Under the pieces are notes generated by a model that saw nothing but the letters and a program-made list of their open reading frames with translations, made no database searches and was not told the origin of the DNA. Of a stretch of DNA of 30,643 nt, positions 10,220 to 21,400 are shown piece by piece (positions within the stretch are counted from its first letter, which is position 1; every line of letters starts with the position of its first letter). Both the position numbers and the translations under genes were made by a program. The stretch is from contig LSYV01000015.1 in assembly GCA_001584585.1 (NCBI GenBank), positions 1,623,270-1,653,912 on the forward strand, written 5' to 3'. This stretch comes from Gonium pectorale. Lineage: Eukaryota; Chlorophyta; Chlorophyceae; Chlamydomonadales; Volvocaceae.

Positions 10220-12032
10220 TGGCGGCGGTGGGGGTGACGGCGGCGTGGCGCGGCTGAGCAGCAGCGACGAGTCCAGCTCGGGCTCGGGTGGTGGCGGCCG
10301 AGGCAACCGCAGCGATGGCGGCGGCGGCTGCGCCGCCGCGGCCTCGGCGGCGCTGGCGCCCGCCGCCGCCGCCGTGGGCTCCATAGCCGGCCCCATGCAG
10401 GCGCTGCTGCGGGAGGTGACGGCACAGGGCAGTGGCGAGCCTAAGGCGGCTGCCGCCTTCAAGGTGGGCACATCGTATGCGTGCTCGCGTGCTTCTGTCC
10501 GTGGGCGCACGCTCGCCTCGGTAACACGTGGTATGCAAATGGCGACAACGGCGTCTCCGGGACTGCTGCAGAGAGGCCGGTATGTCGGATGGACGTGCCC
10601 GTCCCGCCTGCTCCGCCCCAACCACCGCTGTGCGCTGCCCCAGGGCTGATCGGCTGACCCGCCCCGCCGGCAAGCCACAGATCCGCCTGACTGTGCAAAC
10701 AAACGAGGTCCTGCGGAGGTTTCCGACGTTACCACGCTGCCGCACGCAGCCCGCCGGGCGATGCCCATCGCATTCCTGGCCCCAAGCCTTCCCACACACC
10801 CGTACACCCGTACACCCGTATACCCGTACTCCCGTACTCCTGCAGGAAGACGCGGAGCTGCTGGCAGGCGCCCTGCTCCCCCCTCTTGAGCAGGCCCCGA
10901 CACGCTCCTTCGCCGCCAGCGATGAGCAATTTCGGGAGTACAAGACACTCGGCGTCAGCGACCTGGACGTCGAGCCGCCCACTGCCGCCGCCGCAGCGGC
11001 TGCGGCGGCGGCGGGAGCTGGCGAAGCCGCCGCCGGCCCAGGGGTCGCTCACGGCGTCTACCGCAGCTCGGAGGGAGATTACTTCTTTTCGACCAGCCTG
11101 CTGGCGGCGGTGGCGCCGCAGCCGCACCCACTTCCCGAGGTCAGCAGTGGCGGCGGCCGATCTGGGCGCTACCGGGTGCGGTTTGCGGACGAGGTGCTTA
11201 CGGCGCCGCCGCAGCCCGCGGCGTGGTGGCAGTGCGGGGCGGCGTGCAGGGACCCGGCCACCAGCGGAGAGGACGTGCTCCAGCGGCGAGTGGCGGCGGC
11301 GGGGGCGGCCCGGGCGGCGGTGCTGTTCCTGGCGCTGGCGGCGATTGCGGGCTGGTGAGGCGCTGGTCTCCTTGGAAGCCGCTCGGGTGACGCATGGACG
11401 GCATGGTGGAGTGCGAAGCCTCCGGGGGCGTCCTACACAAATGAAGCGATTCTCTTTCCCATTTCCTACGGCATCGCATGAGTCATGTTGTATCATCGAC
11501 GTACAGAGCACCTCGTAACGCCGTCACTTGCGCTGCCACCGGCCCGGTTTGTAACTATACCCTACCTCCCGCCCGTTTGCCGTACCATGTGCGCCGTACA
11601 CTGCACAGGGGCACGTACGAGTGCATGCTGCATCCGGCGACGGTGCTGTGGGCGGTACTGACGGGCGTGCTCACAGCCGCCTCCGCCTCCGCCGCCGCCT
11701 ACCTGGCCATCGCCGCATTCACCGGCGACGGCGCCGCCAACGCAGCCGCCAGCGCCGCCGCCAACGGCAGCTGCAACCGGCCCCGTGGCAGTGGCAACGG
11801 CAGCTTCAAGTACGGCAGCGCCATCTCTAGCGGCGGCGCCGCCTTTGCCGGCAGCGGCAGCGGCAGCGGTAGCGGTGCGGGCGGCGGCGGCGGTGGCGAA
11901 ATCAGGGAGCCGCTGCTGCGCGGAGCCCAGCCCTCCTCGGCTGGAGATGAGGGGAGGGGAGCAGCCGCCTCCGCCGTCGCCGTCCCGTGCGGTGGCGGTG
12001 GCGGTGGGCCGCCGCCAGCTGAAGTCGTTTGA
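10128..12032 (+). CDS. Paralog B: low-complexity protein with RVxF motif and C-terminal membrane hairpin
   Basis: No known family recognised. Exons 10128-10463, 10846-11354 and 11609-12032 join in phases 0 (AAG|gtgggc) and 2 (TG|gtgagg) to 422 residues. The first exon has a poly-Gly run from GGTGGC repeats and a Ser-rich patch. The second carries an Ala run, SSEGDYFFSTS, RVRFADE (11173-11193), EDVLQRR and the hydrophobic run ARAAVLFLALAAIAGW. The third gives GTYECMLHP, a second hydrophobic helix (TVLWAVLTGVL...AYLAIAAF), Gly/Ser repeats and REPLLRG about 45 residues from the end. The order of motifs and the last intron match paralog A. ATG at 10128 (ggggcATGGCG) is the first Met in the favoured frame. 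The frame is open upstream to a good acceptor at 9991-9992, so extra 5' exons are possible. Tail to tail with the ABC transporter gene. Confidence 0.65.
10180..10241. repeat. GGT/GGC trinucleotide repeat encoding poly-Gly
   Basis: A nearly pure run of GGTGGC-type triplets within the first exon of paralog B. It keeps the reading frame and encodes about 18 consecutive Gly residues. Confidence 0.85.
10797..10840. repeat. Short cccgtacac-type tandem repeat next to an acceptor
   Basis: Five degenerate copies of an 8-9 base unit (acacccgt / actcccgt) lie directly upstream of the splice acceptor at 10845 in paralog B and supply its pyrimidine-rich tract. Confidence 0.75.
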
Positions 12033-12343
12033 GAGTAATCCTAACCGGGCGCGAAGTTGTGTTGTGGAAGGCCGGATTGCGCCTTTCCCGTGGTCTTTCG
12101 TGGGTGTGGAGCGAGGAGGGCGAAGTGGCGATGAGCTCGAGCAGGCAACGAGGGGTCGCGCCTCTCCGAGCGTCCATGGGGGGTGTCGGCTATCCGTGGA
12201 CTCTGACTTGCATGGGCTCGGCGGAGGAGAGAGGAGCCGAAGTGGCCAGGGCATGACCCGGAGGGAGGACGGCCGGGTGGATCGGCTCCCTGCGACCTGG
12301 GGGCCGGGTATGGACGCCGCCAGCACGGCAGCCGTGGCCGGGC

Positions 12344-12427
12344 AGCCGCCAGCCGCCAGCCGCCAGCCGCCAGCCGCCAGCCGCCAGCCGCCAGCCGCCA
12401 GCCGCCAGCCGCCAGCCGCCAGCCGCC
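12344..12427. repeat. Perfect heptanucleotide repeat, (agccgcc) x 12
   Basis: Twelve uninterrupted identical copies of agccgcc. Because seven is not a multiple of three, the array reads as one repeating peptide in every frame on each strand, which creates false open frames. Confidence 0.95.
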
Positions 12428-13305
12428 AGCGCGAGTTATCCCGCGCGCAAGGAAGCGTGGCCGGCGCCCGAGGGCGAGCTGCCACCTGCCAGCGTGCCAG
12501 GCCTCCGACGCCGTTGTCTGGAGGGGAGGGGAACAGGGGCTACCCGCTGGTGGCTTGCGGATGGCGGCGCCCGAGACTGCCAACCAGGGGAAGGCTTGCG
12601 GGGGTGGATGAACGTGGAGGGGGGTGGTGATGGGGCGCTGTGTCGGGGCGCCTCGGGGGCTGGCGGTGGGGCGGGAGCCTCGCAGCGCTTGGGCGGCGGC
12701 CTGCGGGTAGGGCGCAGCCGGTCAGCGAGCGCGTCTCCGGGATCGGGCAGCGGCGTCGAAACACATCGGTCGGCAGCGCGCGGCCCGACATGCAGTCGGC
12801 TGTGTTGCGAGGCCGCGATGCTGATCGGGGCGGGATGAGGCGTTTGGCTGACGGCTTGGGTGAGTGGATGTTGGAGGAGGGTGCGGTCGGCGGGGGCCTG
12901 GGCTGCGGCAGCATGGGGTGTGGTGAATGTGGTCGGGCGAGTGCGCACGCGCTGGGTGGGCCGAGGGGGGGCGGTGGGGCGCCAGCCGCCAGGGGGGTGG
13001 GTGGGGCTGGGGCTGGCTGGACTGGTGCTGGGCACCCGCGGGGCATGCACAGCATTGCGGGCTGCAGTGCGCGTGTAGGCATGGAGGCGCTCCGAATGGA
13101 GCCACGGGCGAGCCGCGCAGGGCCGGAGGCGGCCCCCTGTTGCCGTGCGTGTACGGCATGTGCGGGCGGGCGCTGTTGCGGCGGGCGCCCATGCGGTGAT
13201 GTGCGAGGTTGGGTCCAAGCCGTTTGGGGGGGGGGGCGGCACGCGGCTGCGGGGCCAAGGTATTTCTAAAAGCACGCATGAGCCGCTACCTCCGCCGGGT
13301 GCCCG

Positions 13306-13310
13306 TTACA
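13306..13310 (-). terminator. Candidate polyadenylation signal TGTAA, ABC transporter
   Basis: TTACA on the plus strand is TGTAA on the minus strand, about 750 bases past the transporter stop codon. It is the first such motif downstream on that strand that I could find. Confidence 0.5.
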
Positions 13311-14063
13311 ACAGGAATATGCAGGGCGTTCATGGGGGTGGGGTGGGGACACCTGGAGAAGTACGCCCCCCGAAAGGGGCGGGTATGCATGCGCCGTGGT
13401 CACCCGGGCCACATCACCGGTGGCCGCAACCGCAGAGCCCGTTTGGCGGCGGGGCGCGCCGTTGGGCAACGTCATCGCGGTACATGGGTACGCCTGCCAG
13501 AGGTTCAAGAGGAATGATTGACTGGATCCGATTCGTAGCGAGAGTCGGCAGCCCATGCAGCCAGTAAGCGAATCACACACCCGCGCTTCAGTCAATAAGT
13601 CTCACAGCTTCAGGGCCGGGCAGTTACGGCCTGCACAATCCCCGCATTCGCTGCTGGACGCAGATCTTTGGATACCCAACAGAGGCCGACACGCCACAGG
13701 TCTGCGGCAGAAGTCATCTTGCCGCAGTGGGGGCGGGGGAGGGGGGCGGCTGATCGGGTGCTTTTCGCCGCAGCCGGCAATGTCCCGCTCGTCCCGCCCT
13801 GGACCCTCGTCGCAGCTTCGGACCCCGCGGTATCTCCCGCAGTGCCGGTCTCTGCGCACGCCGGCGCACGCACAACCCTCAAGGCCCCCCTCCAACGTGA
13901 AGCGCTATATGAATGCATGTATCGACGAGGGAACGCGGTCACCGGTGTGCAATACATCTGGATCCCTCCCCCCAAACCCCCTGAATGCTGCAATCTCCTA
14001 ATCCCCCAGGGCCTCGCGCGCCTTCCACAATCTACAGGACCGTAGCGGCGGCGGCTCGCCGCC

Positions 14064-15480
14064 TCAGCTGGCGCCGCCACCGACCGCCGCACCTGCGGCG
14101 GCGGCGGTTACCGCCGCTGACCCGACAGCGCCTGCCTGGCCCGCGGCGGCAAGCTGCCTGAACCATCCCCCGGGCCTTCGCATCAGCTCCGCCGGCGGCC
14201 CCGCCTCCACCGCCTGCCCCGCCTCCATCACCACCACCGCGTCGCACCCGGCCACCGCCGACAGATCGTGAGCCACCTCCAGCACCGCGCACGGCGCCGC
14301 CGCCACAGCCTCCCCCTCCTTTCCCCTTCCCGCCGCCCCCAGGCCCACCACAGCGTCGCCCTCGCCGCCGGCGGGGCTCCGCCCCGCCGCGGCCGGCTGC
14401 GCCGGTGGCGGCGGCGGCTGGCGCGGCCGCCGCTGCAGCAGCTCCTCCGCCACCAGGGTGCGGATCGCGGCGGCGGTGGCGGGGTCGCAGTGGGCGCTAC
14501 ACTCGTCCAGGAGGACCAGCCGCCGCGGGCGCAGCAGCAGGCGCGCCAGGCACAGCAGCTGCTGCTGCCCCGCGCTCAGGCCCACCGCGCCGGCGCCGGC
14601 GCCCAGCGGCAGCGCCAGCACCTCCTGGGCGCTGACATCAGAGTCACAGTGGCCGTCACAACGGGGCAGAAGCGAGGCAGGAGCCCCCAGCGCCGTCGTC
14701 ACAGACGACGGGGAGGAGCCGGAGGAGGAGGCGCCGCCGCCGTTGCGCCGCCTGTGCGCCGCCGCCCCGGTCAGGGCTCCCCACAGCCCCACGCGCTGCA
14801 GCACATCATATAAAGTCGCGTCGGACAGCGGCGCCGCCACGCTTCCCGCCGCCGCCGATGGCGACGCAATCGACTGCGCCTTGGACGCCCTGGCGGCGGC
14901 CGCTGCGGGGTCCAGGTTGTCCCGTACGGACGCCCCAGCGATGAAGGGGCTCTGCAGCAGCACCCCCACCGAGGAGCGCAGCTGCCGCAACGGTACGGAT
15001 CGTACGTCCATGCCGTACAGCAGCACGCGGCCTGGGTTCGGCGGAGGGTTGTGGTGAAAGGGCGCGGGTGGTCCGTGAGCTGCAATAGGGTGGAGGGGCG
15101 CTCGACAAATGGGCCTCGGCGGGGTCACACACCCGCCCCCACACCATCCCCCCCCACCCCGCCCTGCGCGCATCCATCCCGGCCACACACCCCGACACAC
15201 GGCGGCCCAACCCACGCCGGTCGCTTGTTGGCCCAGCCACCCCAGCCCGCCCCCACACCCACCCTCCTCCAGCTCCGCCATCCGCATCAGCGCCGCCAGC
15301 ACGCTGCTCTTGCCCGCCCCGCTGCGCCCCACCAGCGCCACGTGCTGGCCGGGCCGCACCGCCAGGCTCAGCCCGCGCAGCGCCGGAGCCAGGTGCGGCT
15401 GGTAGCGCAGCACCGCCCGCTCGAAGCGCACCGCCTCCGCCCCCGCCCCCACCTCCACCCCCGCCGCCTCTGCCTCTGCC
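14064..15480 (-). other. NBD2 of the ABC transporter
   Basis: Walker A GRSGAGKSS at residues 1746-1754, Q-loop Gln1794 (LLQSPFIAG), signature LSAGQ at 1918-1922, Walker B LVLLDE with Glu1943, D-loop SAHCD, and H-loop His2021 (EVAHDLSA), so all catalytic residues are present. Insertions of about 85 residues before the signature and about 65 before the H-loop are Ala/Gly/Ser- or Pro-rich. A low-complexity tail of about 35 residues ends the protein. Confidence 0.9.
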
Positions 15481-18400
15481 GGCGGCAGCGGCAACGTATC
15501 GGCCAGATGCGGCGGCCGCGGGGGCGGCAGCGGCGGCAGCGTGTCGGGCTGTGGCGGCATGTCGGTGTACTGCGCGAGCCGCTCCACGGCCACCATCTCC
15601 TGCTCCGTCTCGGCGGTGGACGTAAGTAGGCCGTTCAGCAGTCCCACCACCGGCAGCGAGTACGCCAGGCTCAGGCCCGCAAGGCTGGCCACCCAGTCGG
15701 CGCCGGCGCCGGAGCTGGCACCAGCGCCGGCGGTGGCGGTGGCGTGGAGGGAGGTAGGGCCAGCGCGCCAGACGGCTAGGCCCGCCACGGCCGCCACCAG
15801 CGCCGCCGCCAGCAGCTGCAGCCGCAGGCCCAGCCACGCAGAGGCGGCGCCGCCTGCGCGACGCAGGAGGGAGGCAGGAGTGGTGGTGGTGGTTGGGGGG
15901 GGGCATGACGGGCGGGCATGTCGAAGCGGGTGAAATGGAGAGAAATGAAGGCCGAGGCAGGGCGCGTTGGCAGGGCGTCCGCACCTCGCCTTGCCGCACC
16001 TCCCGGCCCGCTCTGATCTCTGCCTTCCCCTACCCTGTCCCCGCTCGTCCGGAATGCCCCTGCCACCAAAGTCCCCCCCCCACGCATTCCCCAGGCGCCC
16101 ATACCACCCTCCGCCTGCGTTGCTTAGTCAACAGCTGCCCCGTCACTCACACACCCACACACCCGCTCCCCTCCCCTCCCCTCCCGCACGGCGGGGCTCA
16201 CTGGTGATCGCGGCCCGCTGGTGGCGGCTCACGGCGCGCACGGCCGCGCCATAGAAGTGCGCCTGCGCCGAGAAGGCGCGCACCACGGGCGCCGCCTCCG
16301 CCAGGCCGCCGAACGCGCCGTACACGGGCGACAGCGCCAGCGCCTCCAGTCGCCGGACCTCTCGGCTGCTGCTCCGGTAAAAGAGCTGCAGCCTCCTGTG
16401 TGTGTGTGTTCGTGTGCGTGGGGGGGGAGTGAAGGATCGGGCGGTTCGCAGGCGGCGGGCTTGGTCCAGGGAGCAAGGGACCGGGCCCCGCTCCCAAGAC
16501 GCCCCCGAGCTGGCATACCGGTACCGGTACTCGTTGCGCCGCCGAGCCGCCTGACCGGCTGACCTCGGCTCTGTGCGCGCATCGGCCTGCCCGCCCTCCC
16601 CCGCTCAACGCGTACGTCGCGGACATCCTTGTGCGCATCGTGACCCTCCCGCCTCGCGCGCGTGCGAACCGTTGCTGCTGCCGGCCCCCCGACCCCGGTT
16701 GCTGGCCCCCCGGCCCCGGTTGGCGGCCCCCGACCCCGCTTGCCCCCGACCCGGCCGAACCGCCAGCGCTACCTCCGAACGCATAACCCCCCGCCCCCGC
16801 CCCCGCCCTCCCACACACCAGCCAACCGCCCCGCCCGGGCCAACCCCGCCCGGCCCCAGCCCGCGCCGCCCCCACCTGTACGCCACCGCCAGCGGCAGCA
16901 GCAGCGGCAGCAGCGGCGGCGCGGCGTAGCACATGACCGCCAGCAGCCCCAGCAGCGAGGCAGCGTTGGCCAGGGCGATGTTGGCGATGAAGGGCAGCGA
17001 GTCGTCCACCGCCGACACGTCGGAGGAGAACCTGGCGCATGCGGCCCATAGCCGGGGCCCCGCCGCCGCCGGTTGGTGTGCGTGTGTTATGTATGCGTGA
17101 TGGAGTGCTTGGAAGCAGGTCCAAACAGAGGCAGCGCGCCAAGTGAAGTGAACAGGGAACTCCGGCGCGGTCCGCTAGTCAGTCAACACCAGCGCTGTCG
17201 TTACACAGCCCACCCTGCGACTCCGGTCCCCAACCCGCTGCGAGAGGAAACGCGTCGTAGCCTCTTGACCCGGTTGCTCGCATTCAGCTGGCAAGCCTTG
17301 GGAGGGGGAGGGGCACGACTCCAGAGCCCAGTACCAGCCCCGTCAGCCACCATGTGGGCTGCCCGCCCGCCCGCGGCCTGCCACCCGCCATCTCCGTTCC
17401 ATGAAGGACCGTTCCGGAGGCCAGCCGTGGACGGATCGCCCCGCCCCGCCCCGCCGCAACCACCCCCAACCCCCACCTCCCCACCTGTTGAGTATGCGGC
17501 CGTGTGGCACAGCGTCGAAGAACGACTGCGGCGCCGACAGCACCGCCGACAGCAGCTGGGTGTGCAGGTGGCGGGCGGCGCGCATGCCTGCGGGAAGGGG
17601 GCCGGGGAAGGTACCGTAGTGCGGGTTTAGAGAAACTGCTGTTGGTGTTGGCGGCTCCCAGCGGCGGTTTCCTGTTGGGAATCCGGGGCGCTGGGCGTCC
17701 TGGTGACGTGGGAGGTACGTGAGCACGTGTGAGGAGTGTGTGTGTTATGACGGCGGCGGCGGCGGCGGACGTCCAGGTTGCGGCCCAGGGTTGCGTCAGG
17801 GTGATCCCGGTGGACGCACGCGGGTGGTGGCCGGGCTCAGAAAGGGCGAGCCCGAGCCCGATTGCAGGTGTGTGAGAGCGCGGTGGAGCGGTGGCTGGGG
17901 GCCCTATGGTTGCGCCTGCGAGACCCCGGTGGCTTCTGCCGCACGCGGGTGGCGCAGCAGACACAGTGGGTTGGTTGGGGGCCGCAACTGGAGCGGGCAA
18001 TCGCGCAGCGGTCATCGGTCGCATCGCGCAAGCACTGCCGTGCGGAGGCGGCGCCCGCCGCGCACCCGCAAAGGCGAAGGAGAAGGCCCGCGCCATCGTG
18101 AACACTCCGTTGGCGGCGGCGATGGCGAAGACGCCCGTCACAAACAGGCGGGCGGACCAGGTGCCGCCGCCACCGCGGCCATCGCCGCCGTCATCGTCAC
18201 CGCCCGCCCCGCTGGCGGCCGGGAGGGACCACGGCGCAAGAGTAGCGGCGCTGGCGCTGGCGGCCGCGGAGGCGCACGTGAGCGCCCCCGGCGGCATCCA
18301 AAGCGGTGCGGCCGCGCCGCCGTTGCCGCGGCTTGACGCCCCAGCTGCGCCGGTTGCGGTTGCGGCGCACCAGTGCCAGACAGGGGGGAGCCGAGCCACA

Positions 18401-21400
18401 GACGCGCGGTCGGTGCCTCCCGCATCAGGTCCGAGCAACGGCGCCGCTGCCCCAGCTGCCTCGCCCATCAGCAGCGCCCGCGGCAGCGACAGCCCGCCGC
18501 TGCCGCCGCCGCCGCCCACCACGCCCCCACCGATGCCGCCGCCCGCACTCCACCCCACGGCTTCCGCAGCGCTGCCTCCCCCTCCGGCCCCTCCGCCGCC
18601 ACCGCTGTGCGCCGCGAAGACCGACACCCACAGGTCCGCTGCGTTGCGCGAGGCCTGCATGAGCGCCAGGCTCATCAGCACCGCCGCTGCCACGCCCCAG
18701 CCCACCGCCCCCATGTAGCGCGCGTACACGGGCCACCGCACGTGACCCACCGCCCGCTCCTCATCCCCCTCCGCCTCCTGCCCCCGCTCAGGGGAGGCGG
18801 GGGCAGCGGAATCAGAGGCAGCCGCGTCGGGCGCGCCATCACCACCACCACAACCAGCACCGTCGTCGCTCGAGGAGGAGCTGCCGTCTTCCAACACCAC
18901 CACTGCGGGGGCGTCGGCGGCGGCGCCGTGGGCGCCCGCGCTGGCATTGCCGTCTGGGGCGCCACGCGCGGGCTGCTCGTCGGGAGGGGTCCCTGCGCCG
19001 GCAGCTGGATCTGAACACTGGTTCTCGGAGCCGTCGTTGGATCCAGCGCAATGCTGGTGTCGCGGCCCCCCATGGTCGTGCTCGTGGTGAGCGGTGTGGT
19101 GGTGGTGGTGGTGGTGGTGGCGGTGCAGGCAGTGGCGGCTGGCCAGGTAGGCTGCGGGCGGCCCCACAAAGGCCACCGCCCCGCCCTCCAGCGCCACCAC
19201 GAGGTCGGCCGCCGAGATGACCCGCGGGTCGTTGCTGGCCAGCATCACCGTGGGCGCGGCCGCGGGTGTCGGAGCCGCTGCTTCCTGTACCTCCCAAAAC
19301 GCCTCGGCCCCGGCTGCTGCAGCCGTGGCCGCGTTCCCAAGCCGAGGCAGCGCCTGCGGTCCCTGTCGGCCGGAGGATGGCGGCGGTGGGGGTGGTTGCT
19401 GCGGTGGCGGCCGGAGCAGCGGCCCCAACAGCGCGTGCGTCATGACGTGGGCGGCGCAGGCTTGGTCCAGGGAAGCAAGCACGTCGTCCAGCAGGACCAG
19501 CCCACAGCCGCAATCTGTATCCAGATCCCGGTCCAGGTCGGCTTCTGGATCCGAATCTGACTCGGAATCGCAATCCGAAACCGGGCCGGAGGCACGGAAG
19601 GATGAATGTCGGGCACCGTCCTGATCCTCTAGTGGTGGTGGCAGCGGCGGCGGCAGGGGCGCCGCCGCCGCCTTGCGCGCTGCACGCGTCGCCTGGCCCG
19701 CGCGGCTGCCGCCGCTGCGGGAGGAGGGGCGGGTCGGCGCCGGAGGCAGCGCGGCGTGGTAGAGCGCCCGCGCCAGCCCGAGACGGGCGCGCTGGCCGCC
19801 GGAGAGGCTGCGGAGGAGGGCGGGTAGTGAAGGCCAGCGGAGCCGTGTAGAGGGAGCAGCGTGTGTGGGCGAAAGGAAGGGTGAGTCGTGGGGGCCACCG
19901 CCGGGCAGGGCGCAGCGCGAGGTGAAATCCCGTTGTGCCTCTTCAGTAGGCCTCACAGTCCAACTGCATACAGCCTTATACGTCCCGGTCCATCACACAG
20001 GGCCCCGCAGGGCGGTACAGCACCACCCAGGGTACGGCCAGCTGCACCCACTTGCACCCGTGGTCCCCCAGGGGGGTGAGGTCCCCCGCGGGCAGCTGGG
20101 CCAGGTCCGGGAGCAGCGCGCAGGCGGACAGGACCTGGGGGGGCGCGGGGGCGGGCGGCACGAGGCCGAGGGGCGCATGAGGGCGATGGTGGCTCGTCGC
20201 GGCGGTTGGTGCCTGCGCGCTTGTCGGAGGGCGGTGTAAAGCCCCCGTAGGGGCAAGCCAACGCCCGCCGAATGACCATGTCCTCACGGCTGTGGTGTGG
20301 CGGCGGAACAATGTCCTCGTACCGNNNNNNNNNNNNNNNNNNNNNNNNNNNNNNNNNNNNNNNNNNNNNNNNNNNNNNNNNNNNNNNNNNNGCCGAATGA
20401 CCATGTCCTCACGGCTGTGGTGTGGCGGCGGAACAATGTCCTTCGGAACCCGCATAAGCCCGGGCGGCAAGGCCGGTGCGAGCCATTGAGCCAAAGGCCC
20501 GTGATACGAGTCATAACCCGGCACGAGTACGTTTCAATCTGCGTCACGACTTGGTGGGCACCTACCTGGTCGTACAGCCGCCCGTCCATCTCCGCCCCCA
20601 GCAGCACGTTGTCGCGGACGCTGCCCGCCGTCACCCAGGGCCGCTGCGGAGCGTACGACAGTCGCCGTACGCCGTACATGTGGCAAGTCCCTGCCGTACA
20701 CGGCAGCTCGCCGCCGCCCAGCATCGCGGCCAGGAGGCTGCTCTTGCCGGAGCCCACCCGCCCTGCTAGCACGGTGAGGCCCCCGCGCGGGACGTCCAGG
20801 GTCACGCCCCGGAGGCAGGGCCGGGCGGCCTGCGGAGTACGGCGGCAAAGGCAGGGAGGTGGTGCGCTCTTACCGTTTCGCTACTTCATCACAATAGAAT
20901 CAAGACAATGAGGATGCAAGGGGGGGGCCAAGGCCGGGATGGGGGAGCGCGGAGCGGGGAGGCCGAGCGAAGCGGAAAGGGTAGGCGGTTGAACGGGAAA
21001 TCGTGTGGTAAAACCTCTAGCTCCGCATACGGAATTACGGAATGGGCAAAGGTGCCTTCCCCCCGACGTGCCAGGCGGCTCCACTCACCGGGCCCCACGC
21101 AAACGTGGCGTTGACCAGCCGCACAGCAGGCGGCCACGCAACCGCGCCAGGCAGCGGCACCGGCGGACCCGCCGAGCCGCCGTCGTTCCCGCCGCCGCCT
21201 TGCGCAGTCCCGCGTATTTCAGCGCCGCGACTTCCAGCAGAATCGTCGTCACCGCCGCCGCCCGTGGCGACGGCCTCCCGCAGCGCCGCCAGGAGTCCGG
21301 AGCGAATGCGGCAGCGGAACGCGACGGCGGTGATGCCAGCGGCGAATGAGGCCCCACTCCCGCGGCGGCGACTACCCGGCGCCGTTGCCGCCGCCGCGGC

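Larger units (their letters stand above)
12033..14063. other. Convergent intergenic region
   Basis: About 2 kb between the stops of paralog B (plus) and the ABC transporter (minus), so it should hold both 3' UTRs. The minus-strand TGTAA at 13306-13310 would give the transporter a 3' UTR of about 750 bases. I found no TGTAA on the plus strand here for paralog B. Long open frames on both strands reflect the GC bias and the heptamer repeat at 12344-12427, not genes I can support. Confidence 0.5.
18900..20829 (-). other. NBD1 of the ABC transporter
   Basis: Walker A GRVGSGKSS at residues 746-754, Q-loop YAPQRPW with Gln785, signature LSGGQ at 840-844 and Walker B LVLLDD at 942-947, with Asp in place of the catalytic Glu, as is usual for NBD1 of this subfamily. 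About 80 extra residues, with an Asp/Ser-rich patch, separate the signature helix from Walker B. A second, Pro-rich insertion lies before the H-loop. The H-loop position reads LASNDPR, so Asn1031 replaces His. The splice joining exons 11 and 12 falls within GDHGCN|LSGGQ; the donor used was chosen because it restores the exact family spacing. Confidence 0.85.

Noticed and set aside
12436..13279. Minus-strand Pro-rich open frames in the convergent region
   Set aside because: Composition follows the C-rich strand; no domain, no splice support, overlapping frames equally long.
14268..15057. Plus-strand open frames opposite NBD2
   Set aside because: Mirror frames of GC-rich minus-strand exons; no splice sites or family similarity.
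17284..19956. 890-residue continuous minus-strand open frame as a single gene
   Set aside because: Only 18066-19807 within it is coding; the rest reads through introns 11 and 12 of the ABC transporter.
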